Source of the DNA: Flaviramulus_B aquimarinus | Lineage (GTDB): Bacteria; Bacteroidota; Bacteroidia; Flavobacteriales; Flavobacteriaceae | Assembly (NCBI RefSeq): GCF_039543205.1 | Contig: NZ_BAABJH010000001.1 | Coordinates: forward strand, 1,240,001-1,304,000 | DNA: 64,000 nucleotides | Reading direction: 5' to 3' | Part shown: positions 17,797-25,309 of the stretch, piece by piece | Numbering within the stretch: position 1 is the stretch's first letter | Layout of the letters: each line of letters opens with the position of its first letter | Program-made: the position numbers and the translations under genes | The notes under the pieces: model-generated | What the model was told of the DNA's origin: nothing | Databases searched by the model: none | The model's input: only the letters and a program-made list of their open reading frames with translations

Positions 17797-17821
17797 CACT
17801 TCGCAATCCCTAATTTATTGC

Positions 17822-20011
17822 TTAAAACTTTAATGTAGCTCCTAATAAAAAGTTTGTTGTAGCTTGGGGATAAAACCCTGAAAAATAACCTGTTGTAGTT
17901 CCTGTTGGACTTGTTGTATCATCAAAATCAAAAGACCCAAAATACCCATTAGAAACATATTTTTTATTAAATATATTATTTACTAAACCAGACAAAACTA
18001 TAGCTTTAAACAGTTTATTAGTTTTGATTTCATAATTAATATTAAAATCATTCACAAAATAACTACTTAATTTAGAACTTTCGTTATCAATATTTCCCAT
18101 ATACTGCTCTCCAACATATTTACTTAAAATTGATAGCTGAATGTTTTCTACAGGAAAGAAATTAAGAGCATTACCAATAACTAATTCTGGTGAAAATGAT
18201 ATATTAGTATTGCCTAAATCTACCAATTCACCATTAATGGTCGTATTGAAGTTTTTATTTTTATTAGTACTTAAAGCCACATTAGTAGATGTACTAAATG
18301 CTTTGCAGAACTGAATGTTAGCATCAACTTCCAAACCTAACCTAAAACTTTTACCACTTGTTGCTCTTATAGGGCTCCCAACATCATCTAACTCCCCTGT
18401 TAGCACCAACTGATTTTCGTAAAACATATAGTATAAATTTGTGTTTACACTCACTTTTTCTCTATTGTAGCGCCAACCTAATTCAATATCATTAAGTGTT
18501 TCGTTTTCAGTTACTCCTGCTTCAAAATCATCACGATTTGGCTCTCTATTTGCTCTTCCATAAGAGCCATAAAAACTGTTAAAGTCATTATTTTTAAACG
18601 TTAATCCTACTTTTGGGTTGAAAAAGCTAAAATCTGCATCTGTAACAAACACATCTCTATCTGAATTTAACCCATTTGTTTTATAACTTACAAATCGTCC
18701 TTGTAAATCTATATATCCTGTAAACTTTTCAGATAGTTTAAATGTAGCTTTAGAAAAAATACTGAAATCGTTTTTAGTGGCATCGCCTTCATAATAACGA
18801 TCTCTAATATTGCCATTCTCAGAAAACTGTTTTGCCCAAATCACTTCTCCAAAATGATCACCATCATAAGAGCTATAGGATAAACCTGAAATAATTTCCA
18901 AAGTATTCTTTTTATAAGTTAGGTTGGCATTCAAAACATAAAAATTATTGTCTAACCATCGCCTTCTAATTACATCAGTAATTGGCACATCAACAGGGTT
19001 TCCATCTTCATCTTCATCTACTCTAATATCTGTAGGTAATACGATACCGTTATATAGACTTATATCATCAATATCATCTTCAAATTGCTCAAAATACCCC
19101 TTTCCTTTGGTATAGTTTAATCCAAGATTCATAGACCAATTATTATCAAAACGCTCATTCCAATGTAATTGATAGTGGTCTTGCCAATAATTATCGGTTT
19201 CGTTTTCATAAGTGTATGGGTTTTGGCGACGGTTTTCTTGTAATTGATCCGCTGTTAAACCAAACCAAGATTGATAGGTTTGTTCTGTGTTTCCAAAAGT
19301 CAAAGCTTTAATTAAGGTATTATCATCTTTATAGACACCTTGTATAAAATACGAGCGTAAATCTGTAAAAGCACGATCAACATAACCATCAGAATTTATT
19401 TTTGAAAACCGTCCAGAAATTTCAAAATGGTCATTAAGCAATCCTGTACTTAATTTTACAGTGTGTTTTCTAGTTCCAAAACTTCCAAAACTATTAGATA
19501 TTTCACCTGAAGCATCTTCAGAAAAGGCATCAGTTAGTAAGTTTAAGCTAGCACCAAATGCACCCGAACCATTAGTAGACGTTCCTACACCGCGTTGTAA
19601 TTGCAAGCTTTCTGTTGATGATGCAAAATCCCCTAAATTCACCCAAAATGTACCTTGACTTTCTGGATCGTTATAGGGAATTCCGTTAATGGTTACATTT
19701 ACACGTGTGGCATCCGTTCCACGAACTCTAATCCCTGTATAACCAATACCCGCACCGGCATCACTTGTAGTAACTACCGAGGGCAAAAAATTTAAAAGCA
19801 CAGGAATATCCTGTCCTAAATTACGCTTAGCCAATTCTTCCTTGGAAACGTTAGAGTGTGTAATTGGAGAGTCTCCGTCTACACGTACTGCTTTTACTAA
19901 AACTTCATCTAGATTTTCTGTTTTAGTTGAATCTTGTTGGACTTGATTTTGTTGTGCACTGGCACTGACTGATAACACCAAGAGTGTTAAAAAAAGAAAA
20001 ATGTTTTTCAT
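17822..20011 (-). CDS. TonB-dependent receptor, TPP-riboswitch controlled (thiamine-type uptake)
   Basis: A 729-residue outer-membrane receptor. A signal peptide ends SVSASAQ near residue 20; the plug domain follows (VLLNFLPSVVTTSDAG, IRVRGTDATRVNVTINGIP, LQRGVGTSTNGSGAFG), and the rest is a beta-barrel ending in an aromatic strand with terminal Phe (LGATLKF). Plug and barrel are complete; there is no SusC-style N-terminal extension. A TPP riboswitch immediately upstream and the thiamine-salvage operon beyond it argue that the ligand is thiamine or a precursor, as for the thi-regulated Omr1 receptors described in Bacteroidetes by comparative genomics. Substrate choice is inference. Confidence 0.93.
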   Translation of the reverse strand: MKNIFLFLTLLVLSVSASAQQNQVQQDSTKTENLDEVLVKAVRVDGDSPITHSNVSKEELAKRNLGQDIPVLLNFLPSVVTTSDAGAGIGYTGIRVRGTDATRVNVTINGIPYNDPESQGTFWVNLGDFASSTESLQLQRGVGTSTNGSGAFGASLNLLTDAFSEDASGEISNSFGSFGTRKHTVKLSTGLLNDHFEISGRFSKINSDGYVDRAFTDLRSYFIQGVYKDDNTLIKALTFGNTEQTYQSWFGLTADQLQENRRQNPYTYENETDNYWQDHYQLHWNERFDNNWSMNLGLNYTKGKGYFEQFEDDIDDISLYNGIVLPTDIRVDEDEDGNPVDVPITDVIRRRWLDNNFYVLNANLTYKKNTLEIISGLSYSSYDGDHFGEVIWAKQFSENGNIRDRYYEGDATKNDFSIFSKATFKLSEKFTGYIDLQGRFVSYKTNGLNSDRDVFVTDADFSFFNPKVGLTFKNNDFNSFYGSYGRANREPNRDDFEAGVTENETLNDIELGWRYNREKVSVNTNLYYMFYENQLVLTGELDDVGSPIRATSGKSFRLGLEVDANIQFCKAFSTSTNVALSTNKNKNFNTTINGELVDLGNTNISFSPELVIGNALNFFPVENIQLSILSKYVGEQYMGNIDNESSKLSSYFVNDFNINYEIKTNKLFKAIVLSGLVNNIFNKKYVSNGYFGSFDFDDTTSPTGTTTGYFSGFYPQATTNFLLGATLKF

Positions 20012-20087
20012 TACGATTATGTTTATAATCGAATAAAAAGAGGTAATTATTCTTTATTGTTATTAATTGGTTTTAATTAATGATTAC

Positions 20088-20104
20088 ACTGAAACACGTT
20101 CAGT
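20088..20104 (-). promoter_or_regulatory. Hairpin between TPP aptamer and receptor start
   Basis: ACTGAA and TTCAGT form a perfect six-base stem with a five-base loop just downstream of the aptamer. No T run follows, so it is not an obvious terminator; it may belong to the expression platform. Confidence 0.4.
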
Positions 20105-20112
20105 AAAACATT

Positions 20113-20270
20113 ATAAATTCCTTAGCAGCATTACCCGCTCAGGTTCAATGGGTATGATCTCAGCTGTAGAAATTTTAGATTTTAGATTTATGATTTTAGA
20201 TTTATGCTTTTTTATCATTAATCGTCAATCAAACATCCTGAATCGTCAATCCGTTAGCACCCCTTTTTTG
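20113..20270 (-). promoter_or_regulatory. TPP (thiamine pyrophosphate) riboswitch
   Basis: Read on the minus strand, the conserved THI-box parts appear in order: GGGGTGC (20257-20263), an unusually long P3 arm, CTGAGATCATACCC, TTGAACCTGA and GCGGGTAATGCTGC, ending in AAGGA at about 20118. These are the strictly conserved core of the TPP aptamer, which binds thiamine pyrophosphate and represses thiamine synthesis or uptake genes. It lies about 100 bases upstream of the TonB receptor ATG. The P3 arm of about 85-90 nt is made of 7-base repeat units, described under findings. Confidence 0.93.
20171..20255. repeat. Two opposed 7-bp repeat arrays inside riboswitch P3
   Basis: On the plus strand GATTTTA/GATTTAT-type units start at 20178, 20185, 20192 and 20199, with related units at 20171 and 20206. 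After a short centre, units starting ATC begin at 20214, 20221, 20228, 20235, 20242 and 20249, which are GAT-type units on the other strand. Spacing is exactly seven in every case. The opposed orientation lets the arm fold on itself. Confidence 0.8.
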
Positions 20271-20292
20271 AGAACGCTACAAATATATACTA

Positions 20293-20327
20293 GATTTATG
20301 AATTTTGATTTACGATTTACGATTTTT
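20293..20327. repeat. 7-bp repeat array upstream of the riboswitch
   Basis: Five units of seven bases begin at 20293, 20300, 20307, 20314 and 20321 (GATTTAT, GAATTTT, GATTTAC, GATTTAC, GATTTTT). The same unit family fills the P3 arm of the riboswitch about 40-120 bases away. The array occupies the likely promoter region of the receptor gene. Confidence 0.75.
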
Positions 20328-20397
20328 TTGCACTGCTTAATTCTTCTTTTATAAAGTCGAAAAGCTTAATCTGGAACTTTTTAATAACATCTTATTT

Positions 20398-20805
20398 TTA
20401 GTCGATGTCTGGCCTTCTTCTATTTGCCTTTTTATCAGATATATTCCGTTTGTTCTTCAATCGTTTTCTAATAACTGCTTTTGGAATTTTAGTCGGAATT
20501 CTTCTTTTAGGAATAATTAAGGATGTGGTTATTAATACTAAAAACCGTTTTATAACAAGCTCTTTGTTTTTATGCTGACTGCGACTCTCATCACATTGTA
20601 GTATGAGAAGATTGTCTTTGGTTAACCGATGTTGAAGTTTACTTTTAAGCCGTTCTTTTTGCTCTTCATTAAGTGCAAATGATTCTGATAGATTAAAATT
20701 CAGCTCAATTTTTGATGATACTTTATTTACATGTTGACCACCACTACCAGAACTCCTTATGGCTTTAAAATTTAACTCCTTTATTAGTGCTTCTTCATTA
20801 AACAT
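20398..20805 (-). CDS. arfB: ArfB-type alternative ribosome-rescue hydrolase
   Basis: A 135-residue protein with the release-factor GGQ motif in SGSGGQHVNKVSSKIEL (near residue 20), a LLILQCDESRSQHKNKE segment, and a basic C-terminal tail (IRKRLKNKRNISDKKANRRRPDID) that in the ArfB/YaeJ family enters the empty mRNA channel of stalled ribosomes. It hydrolyses peptidyl-tRNA to free stalled ribosomes. It is the last gene of the minus-strand operon, two bases after DUF4301, which may simply reflect co-transcription. Confidence 0.88.
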   Translation of the reverse strand: MFNEEALIKELNFKAIRSSGSGGQHVNKVSSKIELNFNLSESFALNEEQKERLKSKLQHRLTKDNLLILQCDESRSQHKNKELVIKRFLVLITTSLIIPKRRIPTKIPKAVIRKRLKNKRNISDKKANRRRPDID

Positions 20806-20807
20806 AA

Positions 20808-22355
20808 TTAAGCTTGATGCTCAGGTTTTAACAGATCGTTTACGTTTTTAACGGGATTAAAAGTCTTTAGCGGGACTTCAACAAAAATAGAGTTCCAATA
20901 AGCCATGCTACCATTCCATAATCCAGGAAGTTCTAAGGCTTTTATATCAACACCGTTTTGTGTCTTCATGGTTATAAAAGCCGCTTCTGGGTCTACAAAA
21001 TCCTTAAGATCGAATTTTTGGCCTTTATAATTTCTAACTCCGCAAACTAAATCTGTTGGATTAAAATGAGTGGCTTTGTATACTATACCTTGTTGATTTT
21101 TTCTTCTAAAATCAATTTGAGCAAATTCTACTATTTGTAATGATATATTACCGTTTTTATCTTTAACCCAAAACGGGCCACCTCCTGGTTCACCTTGATT
21201 TTTAACCATGCCGCATACACGGATAGGTTTATTTAACTTTTCTCTTAAATACGTTGTTTTTTCTTGAGGTGTAAATCCATCGAAATCACCATTGACAGAC
21301 ACATTTAATCTATAACGCAAAAATAAAGCCATGACTTTGAAATCTGTTTCAGTTAAATTAGCCTCATCCAATTTATGTAAATAAGAAAATGTTTTTTGTT
21401 GAATCTCTAGTAATACGCCTGCCAATAACTTCTTGTAATTAGAAACCTCAATATTTTTATCCAAAACAACGATATTGTCTATGTTTTTGATAAAGATTAT
21501 ATCGTTATTTAATTCGTTTAAATTTTCTAAAAGCGCTCCATGGCCAGCTGGTCTAAACAGAATAGAATCATCTTCATTTCTGTATATATCCCCTTTTGGG
21601 GTTAAGGCTATCGTTTCTGTAGCTTCTTTTTGATATGAAAACGTAATATCAAATTTTGTTTTGGTTTGCTGCTCTAACTCTTCTTTTATTTTAGCAAGTT
21701 CTTCATTAAAATAATTGTGATGTTTTTCTGAAACCGTAAAATGAAGCTTGGCATTATTATTTGATGATGCATACAACGTCGATTCAAACAAATGTTCCTG
21801 AAAAGCAGTGATTGCTGTGTCTTCATATTTATGAAATGGCAATAAACCTTTTGGCAGAAAACTATAGTTAAGTCCTTTTTCATCTAGCATTGTTTTTACA
21901 AATTCAAGATTCTTTTCGCCTTCTGACAAGTTCTCATAGTCTGGATTTACTAGCTTGGCTTTTGATATAACAGCATTGTAAAACGGAAATACTTTTAGGC
22001 TACCAAAAAAAAGTGTTATTAATCTATCATTATGTTTTTCAGCATAATCTTCAATGCTTTCTTTTGAAGGTTTAAAGTGTTGTAAAAACTGAAATAAAAA
22101 TTTAAACATTCTTGTAGCTGCACCAGAAGCTGGCACAAATTTTACAATAGATAAGGCTTCTTGATTTTCTTCATATAATTCAATAAAATCTTGAATTTCC
22201 TGTTCTTCATAAGATTCAATCCCTCTTCCTACTGTTGCAGCAGAAACCAAATGTGAATAAGACATCCCATTTTTTAAACGTAAAACCTGAGCATTAACCT
22301 GCTCAATGGTTATGTCTTTACTTTCTATGTGCTGAATATCATTATCTGAAAACAT
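20808..22355 (-). CDS. DUF4301 family protein
   Basis: A 515-residue soluble protein of the DUF4301 family. Notable segments are KFVPASGAATRMFKFLFQFL near residue 80, LFRPAGHGALLENLN near residue 265 and CGMVKNQGEPGGGPFWVKD near residue 380; the SGAATRMFK and GHGALLENLN pieces recall sugar-nucleotide or nucleotidyl transferases, but that is a weak impression. Function is unknown. Its start overlaps the stop of the NadR-like kinase by one base, so it is translationally coupled to the thiamine-salvage genes and may act on the same metabolite. Confidence 0.88.
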   Translation of the reverse strand: MFSDNDIQHIESKDITIEQVNAQVLRLKNGMSYSHLVSAATVGRGIESYEEQEIQDFIELYEENQEALSIVKFVPASGAATRMFKFLFQFLQHFKPSKESIEDYAEKHNDRLITLFFGSLKVFPFYNAVISKAKLVNPDYENLSEGEKNLEFVKTMLDEKGLNYSFLPKGLLPFHKYEDTAITAFQEHLFESTLYASSNNNAKLHFTVSEKHHNYFNEELAKIKEELEQQTKTKFDITFSYQKEATETIALTPKGDIYRNEDDSILFRPAGHGALLENLNELNNDIIFIKNIDNIVVLDKNIEVSNYKKLLAGVLLEIQQKTFSYLHKLDEANLTETDFKVMALFLRYRLNVSVNGDFDGFTPQEKTTYLREKLNKPIRVCGMVKNQGEPGGGPFWVKDKNGNISLQIVEFAQIDFRRKNQQGIVYKATHFNPTDLVCGVRNYKGQKFDLKDFVDPEAAFITMKTQNGVDIKALELPGLWNGSMAYWNSIFVEVPLKTFNPVKNVNDLLKPEHQA

Positions 22356-22924
22356 TACTCTTTCTCTTTTAATAATCTATCTATATGTTTAATTGCAGTT
22401 TCAAGTCGCTCTTTTTTATTGCCTTTAAGCAATACGTAAGGTCTTTTGTTTTTTATTAATTCATTTTGAAAAGCTTCAAACATGGCTTCTCTATCCTCTG
22501 GCTTATCCCGTAAATCATCCGCTTCCCAAGGTGTGTCAATATAAGTTAAAAAATATAAATTGTAAGTGTTCTCTAATGCATATTTTTCAAGAAGAGGATC
22601 ACAGCTTCCTAAATAATAGGCTTCTGAATACACTTTAGTTTCTAGTAAATCGGTATCGCATATTAAAACTGAATCTGTTTTTTTAGCCAACTTATTTTCT
22701 AATTTTATTTGCCCTTTTGCAATAGGCAATAAATCGTCGGGTTCGCATGTTTTTCGTTCGTTATTCCATTTCTTTTGTAGATACTCTCGTGCATATTCTG
22801 GCACCCAAACCGAATTATAATGACGTGCTAATTGACGTGATAAGGTTGTTTTTCCTGTTGACTCTGGACCAAATAAAACTACTTTTACACAGTTTGATGG
22901 TTTTTGCTTATATTTTTCTTCCAT
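22355..22924 (-). CDS. NadR-like P-loop kinase (AAA_28), probable salvage kinase
   Basis: A 189-residue P-loop ATPase: Walker A GPESTGKTTLSRQLARHY near residue 19, a VPEYAREYLQKKW segment, and CDTDLLETKVYSEAYYLG as the Walker B region. This resembles the ribosylnicotinamide-kinase domain of NadR, without the adenylyltransferase part. Its gene overlaps the permease gene by 40 bases. In PnuC systems a kinase traps the imported vitamin by phosphorylation; by context the substrate is probably thiamine, though nicotinamide riboside cannot be excluded. Confidence 0.85.
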   Translation of the reverse strand: MEEKYKQKPSNCVKVVLFGPESTGKTTLSRQLARHYNSVWVPEYAREYLQKKWNNERKTCEPDDLLPIAKGQIKLENKLAKKTDSVLICDTDLLETKVYSEAYYLGSCDPLLEKYALENTYNLYFLTYIDTPWEADDLRDKPEDREAMFEAFQNELIKNKRPYVLLKGNKKERLETAIKHIDRLLKEKE

Positions 22925-23517
22925 GCTAAATAACCAAAAATGGCAATAAATGTAAATCCTAGATATTGTAAACTTGTAAATGTAAAGCCCTTATAAAAAT
23001 ATAAAGGCACTGAAATGATATCTCCAACTATCCAAAAAATCCAATTTTCTAATTTTCGTCGAGCCATTAACCACATGCCTACAAAAAATATGGCTGTTGT
23101 AACCGTATCAATATACGCTACCCAGTTTGTCCATTTACCAAAGGTTTTATAAACTATATAAACAAACAATAGGGTTACTAAAAATATAGCTACGCTTACT
23201 TTTTTTTCGTTTAATGTTGTTTTAGAAATAGGCGTGACATGTGTTTCGTCCACTTTCCTAGTCCAAATATACCAGCCATAAACGCTCATTATAAAATAAT
23301 AAGCATTTATCATCATATCTCCCAACAATTCCCATTTTAATAACAAATACACAAAAATTACGGTGCTGATCATTCCTGTTGGGAACACCCATATTTTATT
23401 TTGTTTTGAATACCATACGGAAAGAAACCCAAAAACAACTGCTACAATTTCAAGAACAATATCGACAGTTTCATATTCTGAATATTGCCCGAAAAAAAAA
23501 TCAAAAATGGGGCTCAT
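22885..23517 (-). CDS. pnuT: PnuC-family vitamin permease, likely PnuT (thiamine)
   Basis: A 210-residue inner-membrane protein with about seven hydrophobic segments. Family marks include EIVAVVFGFLSVWYSKQNKIW, MSVYGWYIWTRK and the C-terminal NWIFWIVGDIISVPLYFYKG motif with its paired tryptophans. PnuC proteins take up nicotinamide riboside; the PnuT branch carries thiamine and is linked to thiamine regulation in Bacteroidetes. Here a thiamine-binding YkoF-like gene overlaps it upstream by 17 bases and a TPP riboswitch-controlled receptor is nearby, so thiamine is favoured. The symbol rests on context. Confidence 0.85.
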   Translation of the reverse strand: MSPIFDFFFGQYSEYETVDIVLEIVAVVFGFLSVWYSKQNKIWVFPTGMISTVIFVYLLLKWELLGDMMINAYYFIMSVYGWYIWTRKVDETHVTPISKTTLNEKKVSVAIFLVTLLFVYIVYKTFGKWTNWVAYIDTVTTAIFFVGMWLMARRKLENWIFWIVGDIISVPLYFYKGFTFTSLQYLGFTFIAIFGYLAWKKNISKNHQTV

Positions 23518-23761
23518 AATCGTGTCTATCGGATTTTACAATTTTTATATATAATAAGCCTCTTTCTATCAGTTCAAAAGCCTCTTTTATTTCGGTAGTA
23601 AGCACATGCATAACATTGTCATAGTCGCCATAAACCTGGGTGCTTAATGGGTTTTCCAAGACCTTTAAATTTGATGCTCTTAACTTTTTAATAAAATGAA
23701 TGATGGCTGGTTCAAAATCATCATGCAAAGGTGTTAACGTTAATTCTACGGATATTTTCAT
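23501..23761 (-). CDS. Thiamine-binding protein, YkoF/MTH1187 (DUF77) family
   Basis: An 86-residue single-domain protein: MKISVELTLTPL start, IIHFIKKLRASNLKVLENPL, then STQVYGDYDNVMHVLTTEIKEAF. This ferredoxin-like fold matches the DUF77/MTH1187 thiamine-binding family; YkoF of Bacillus has two such domains and binds thiamine or hydroxymethylpyrimidine. No signal peptide is present, so it acts in the cytoplasm. It begins the tightly overlapping salvage block and likely captures or buffers the incoming vitamin. Confidence 0.82.
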   Translation of the reverse strand: MKISVELTLTPLHDDFEPAIIHFIKKLRASNLKVLENPLSTQVYGDYDNVMHVLTTEIKEAFELIERGLLYIKIVKSDRHDYEPHF

Positions 23762-23827
23762 GTTTTTTAGATAGTAGAAAAAGAACGAAGAAAAGAGAGA
23801 TGACTTATCCTTATTCTATTTTTATTT

Positions 23828-24550
23828 TTATTTTAAATTGTCAAAAAACGATTCATCATCTTCAAAAGCCGTTCCAATAACTACTAAATCAGCTCCTGAA
23901 TTGAATGCGTTTTCTAATTGGTTTTTATTTCTAATCCCACCTCCTACGATTAATGGTATTTGTAATTCTTTTTTAACTTGACTTATGAGTGTGTTTGTTA
24001 AGGGTGCTTTAGCACCGCTTCCTGCTTCCAAATATATTAGTTTCATACCTAACAGTTGGCCTGCAATTGAAGTATCTACTATATTTTCAATATCGTTTCT
24101 AGATATAGGTTTGGTTTCTGTTACGTTTTCTACTGCTGTAATTTTTCCGCTTTCAATTAAAATATACCCTGTAGGTATGATTTCTAAATTTGTGTTTTTT
24201 AGTTTTGAAACTGCTTCAACATGCTTACCAATTAAATACGTTGGATTTCTTCCAGAAATTAGTGATAAAAACAACAAGGCGTCTGCATGCTCAGTAATTT
24301 GTGTTACATCACCAGGAAATAGAACAACGGGTAAAGCAGTGTGCTTTTTAATTTCTAAAACCAATCTATCTGTAGCATCGTCATCAACAGTGCTTCCGCC
24401 AACAAAAACGTATGTTGCTATGGATTGGTTAACTTTTTCAATAAAACGCTTAGTATTTTTAACTGAAAATTTATCGGGATCTATTAAAACCGCTAATAGT
24501 TTTTTACCTTTTAAAATAGAACTTTGTATGTTTTTATAAATGGTTTTCAT
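23828..24550 (-). CDS. Geranylgeranylglyceryl phosphate synthase family protein
   Basis: A 240-residue TIM-barrel enzyme: LAVLIDPDKFS near residue 20, TYVFVGGSTVDDDATD, VVLFPGDVTQITEHADALLF, PTGYILIESG and the phosphate-binding LIVGGGIRNKNQLENAF followed by ADLVVIGTAFE. The family makes prenyl-glyceryl phosphate ethers; Bacteroidota carry a group-II form able to use geranylgeranyl diphosphate, although their membranes are not archaeal. The biological product here is unresolved. It ends one base before the phosphopantetheinyl transferase gene (upstream in transcription) begins its stop, so the two are coupled. Confidence 0.9.
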   Translation of the reverse strand: MKTIYKNIQSSILKGKKLLAVLIDPDKFSVKNTKRFIEKVNQSIATYVFVGGSTVDDDATDRLVLEIKKHTALPVVLFPGDVTQITEHADALLFLSLISGRNPTYLIGKHVEAVSKLKNTNLEIIPTGYILIESGKITAVENVTETKPISRNDIENIVDTSIAGQLLGMKLIYLEAGSGAKAPLTNTLISQVKKELQIPLIVGGGIRNKNQLENAFNSGADLVVIGTAFEDDESFFDNLK

Positions 24551-25177
<627 letters not shown>

Positions 25178-25200
25178 TTAATATTCTAAAAGTTAATGGT

Positions 25201-25208
25201 TATCTTTG
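25201..25208 (+). promoter_or_regulatory. Putative -7 box (TATCTTTG) for ahcY
   Basis: TATCTTTG matches TAnnTTTG, with TTTA about 20 bases upstream as a weak -33 element. Transcription would start near 25212, giving a leader of about 98 nt. Confidence 0.6.
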
Positions 25209-25210
25209 CA

Positions 25211-25272
25211 CCGCCTAAGGCGGATTAAATTATTTGGTTAGCGAATTTAACCAAATTAAGGACCATTCGCAA
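25211..25272 (+). promoter_or_regulatory. Structured ahcY leader with candidate H-type pseudoknot
   Basis: Within the leader a small hairpin CCGCC-TAA-GGCGG (25211-25223) precedes a perfect nine-base stem ATTTGGTTA (25232-25240) / TAACCAAAT (25248-25256). The seven-base loop GCGAATT contains GCGAAT, which is exactly complementary to ATTCGC at 25265-25270, eight bases past the stem. Together they can form an H-type pseudoknot. I recognise no known SAM or SAH riboswitch consensus in it. Confidence 0.5.
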
Positions 25273-25309
25273 TCAAGTTTTAGGTTTTTAAACAAAAGAA
25301 AAAAAGACT

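Noticed and set aside
20171..20255. Heptamer arrays considered as a CRISPR array
   Set aside because: Units are 7 bases with no spacers, and two halves are in opposite orientation; they lie inside a riboswitch arm.
20067..20354. Plus-strand open frame of 95 codons across the TPP riboswitch region
   Set aside because: It runs antisense through the aptamer core and heptamer arrays, has repeat-driven composition (FRFMILDLCF-type text) and no family character.
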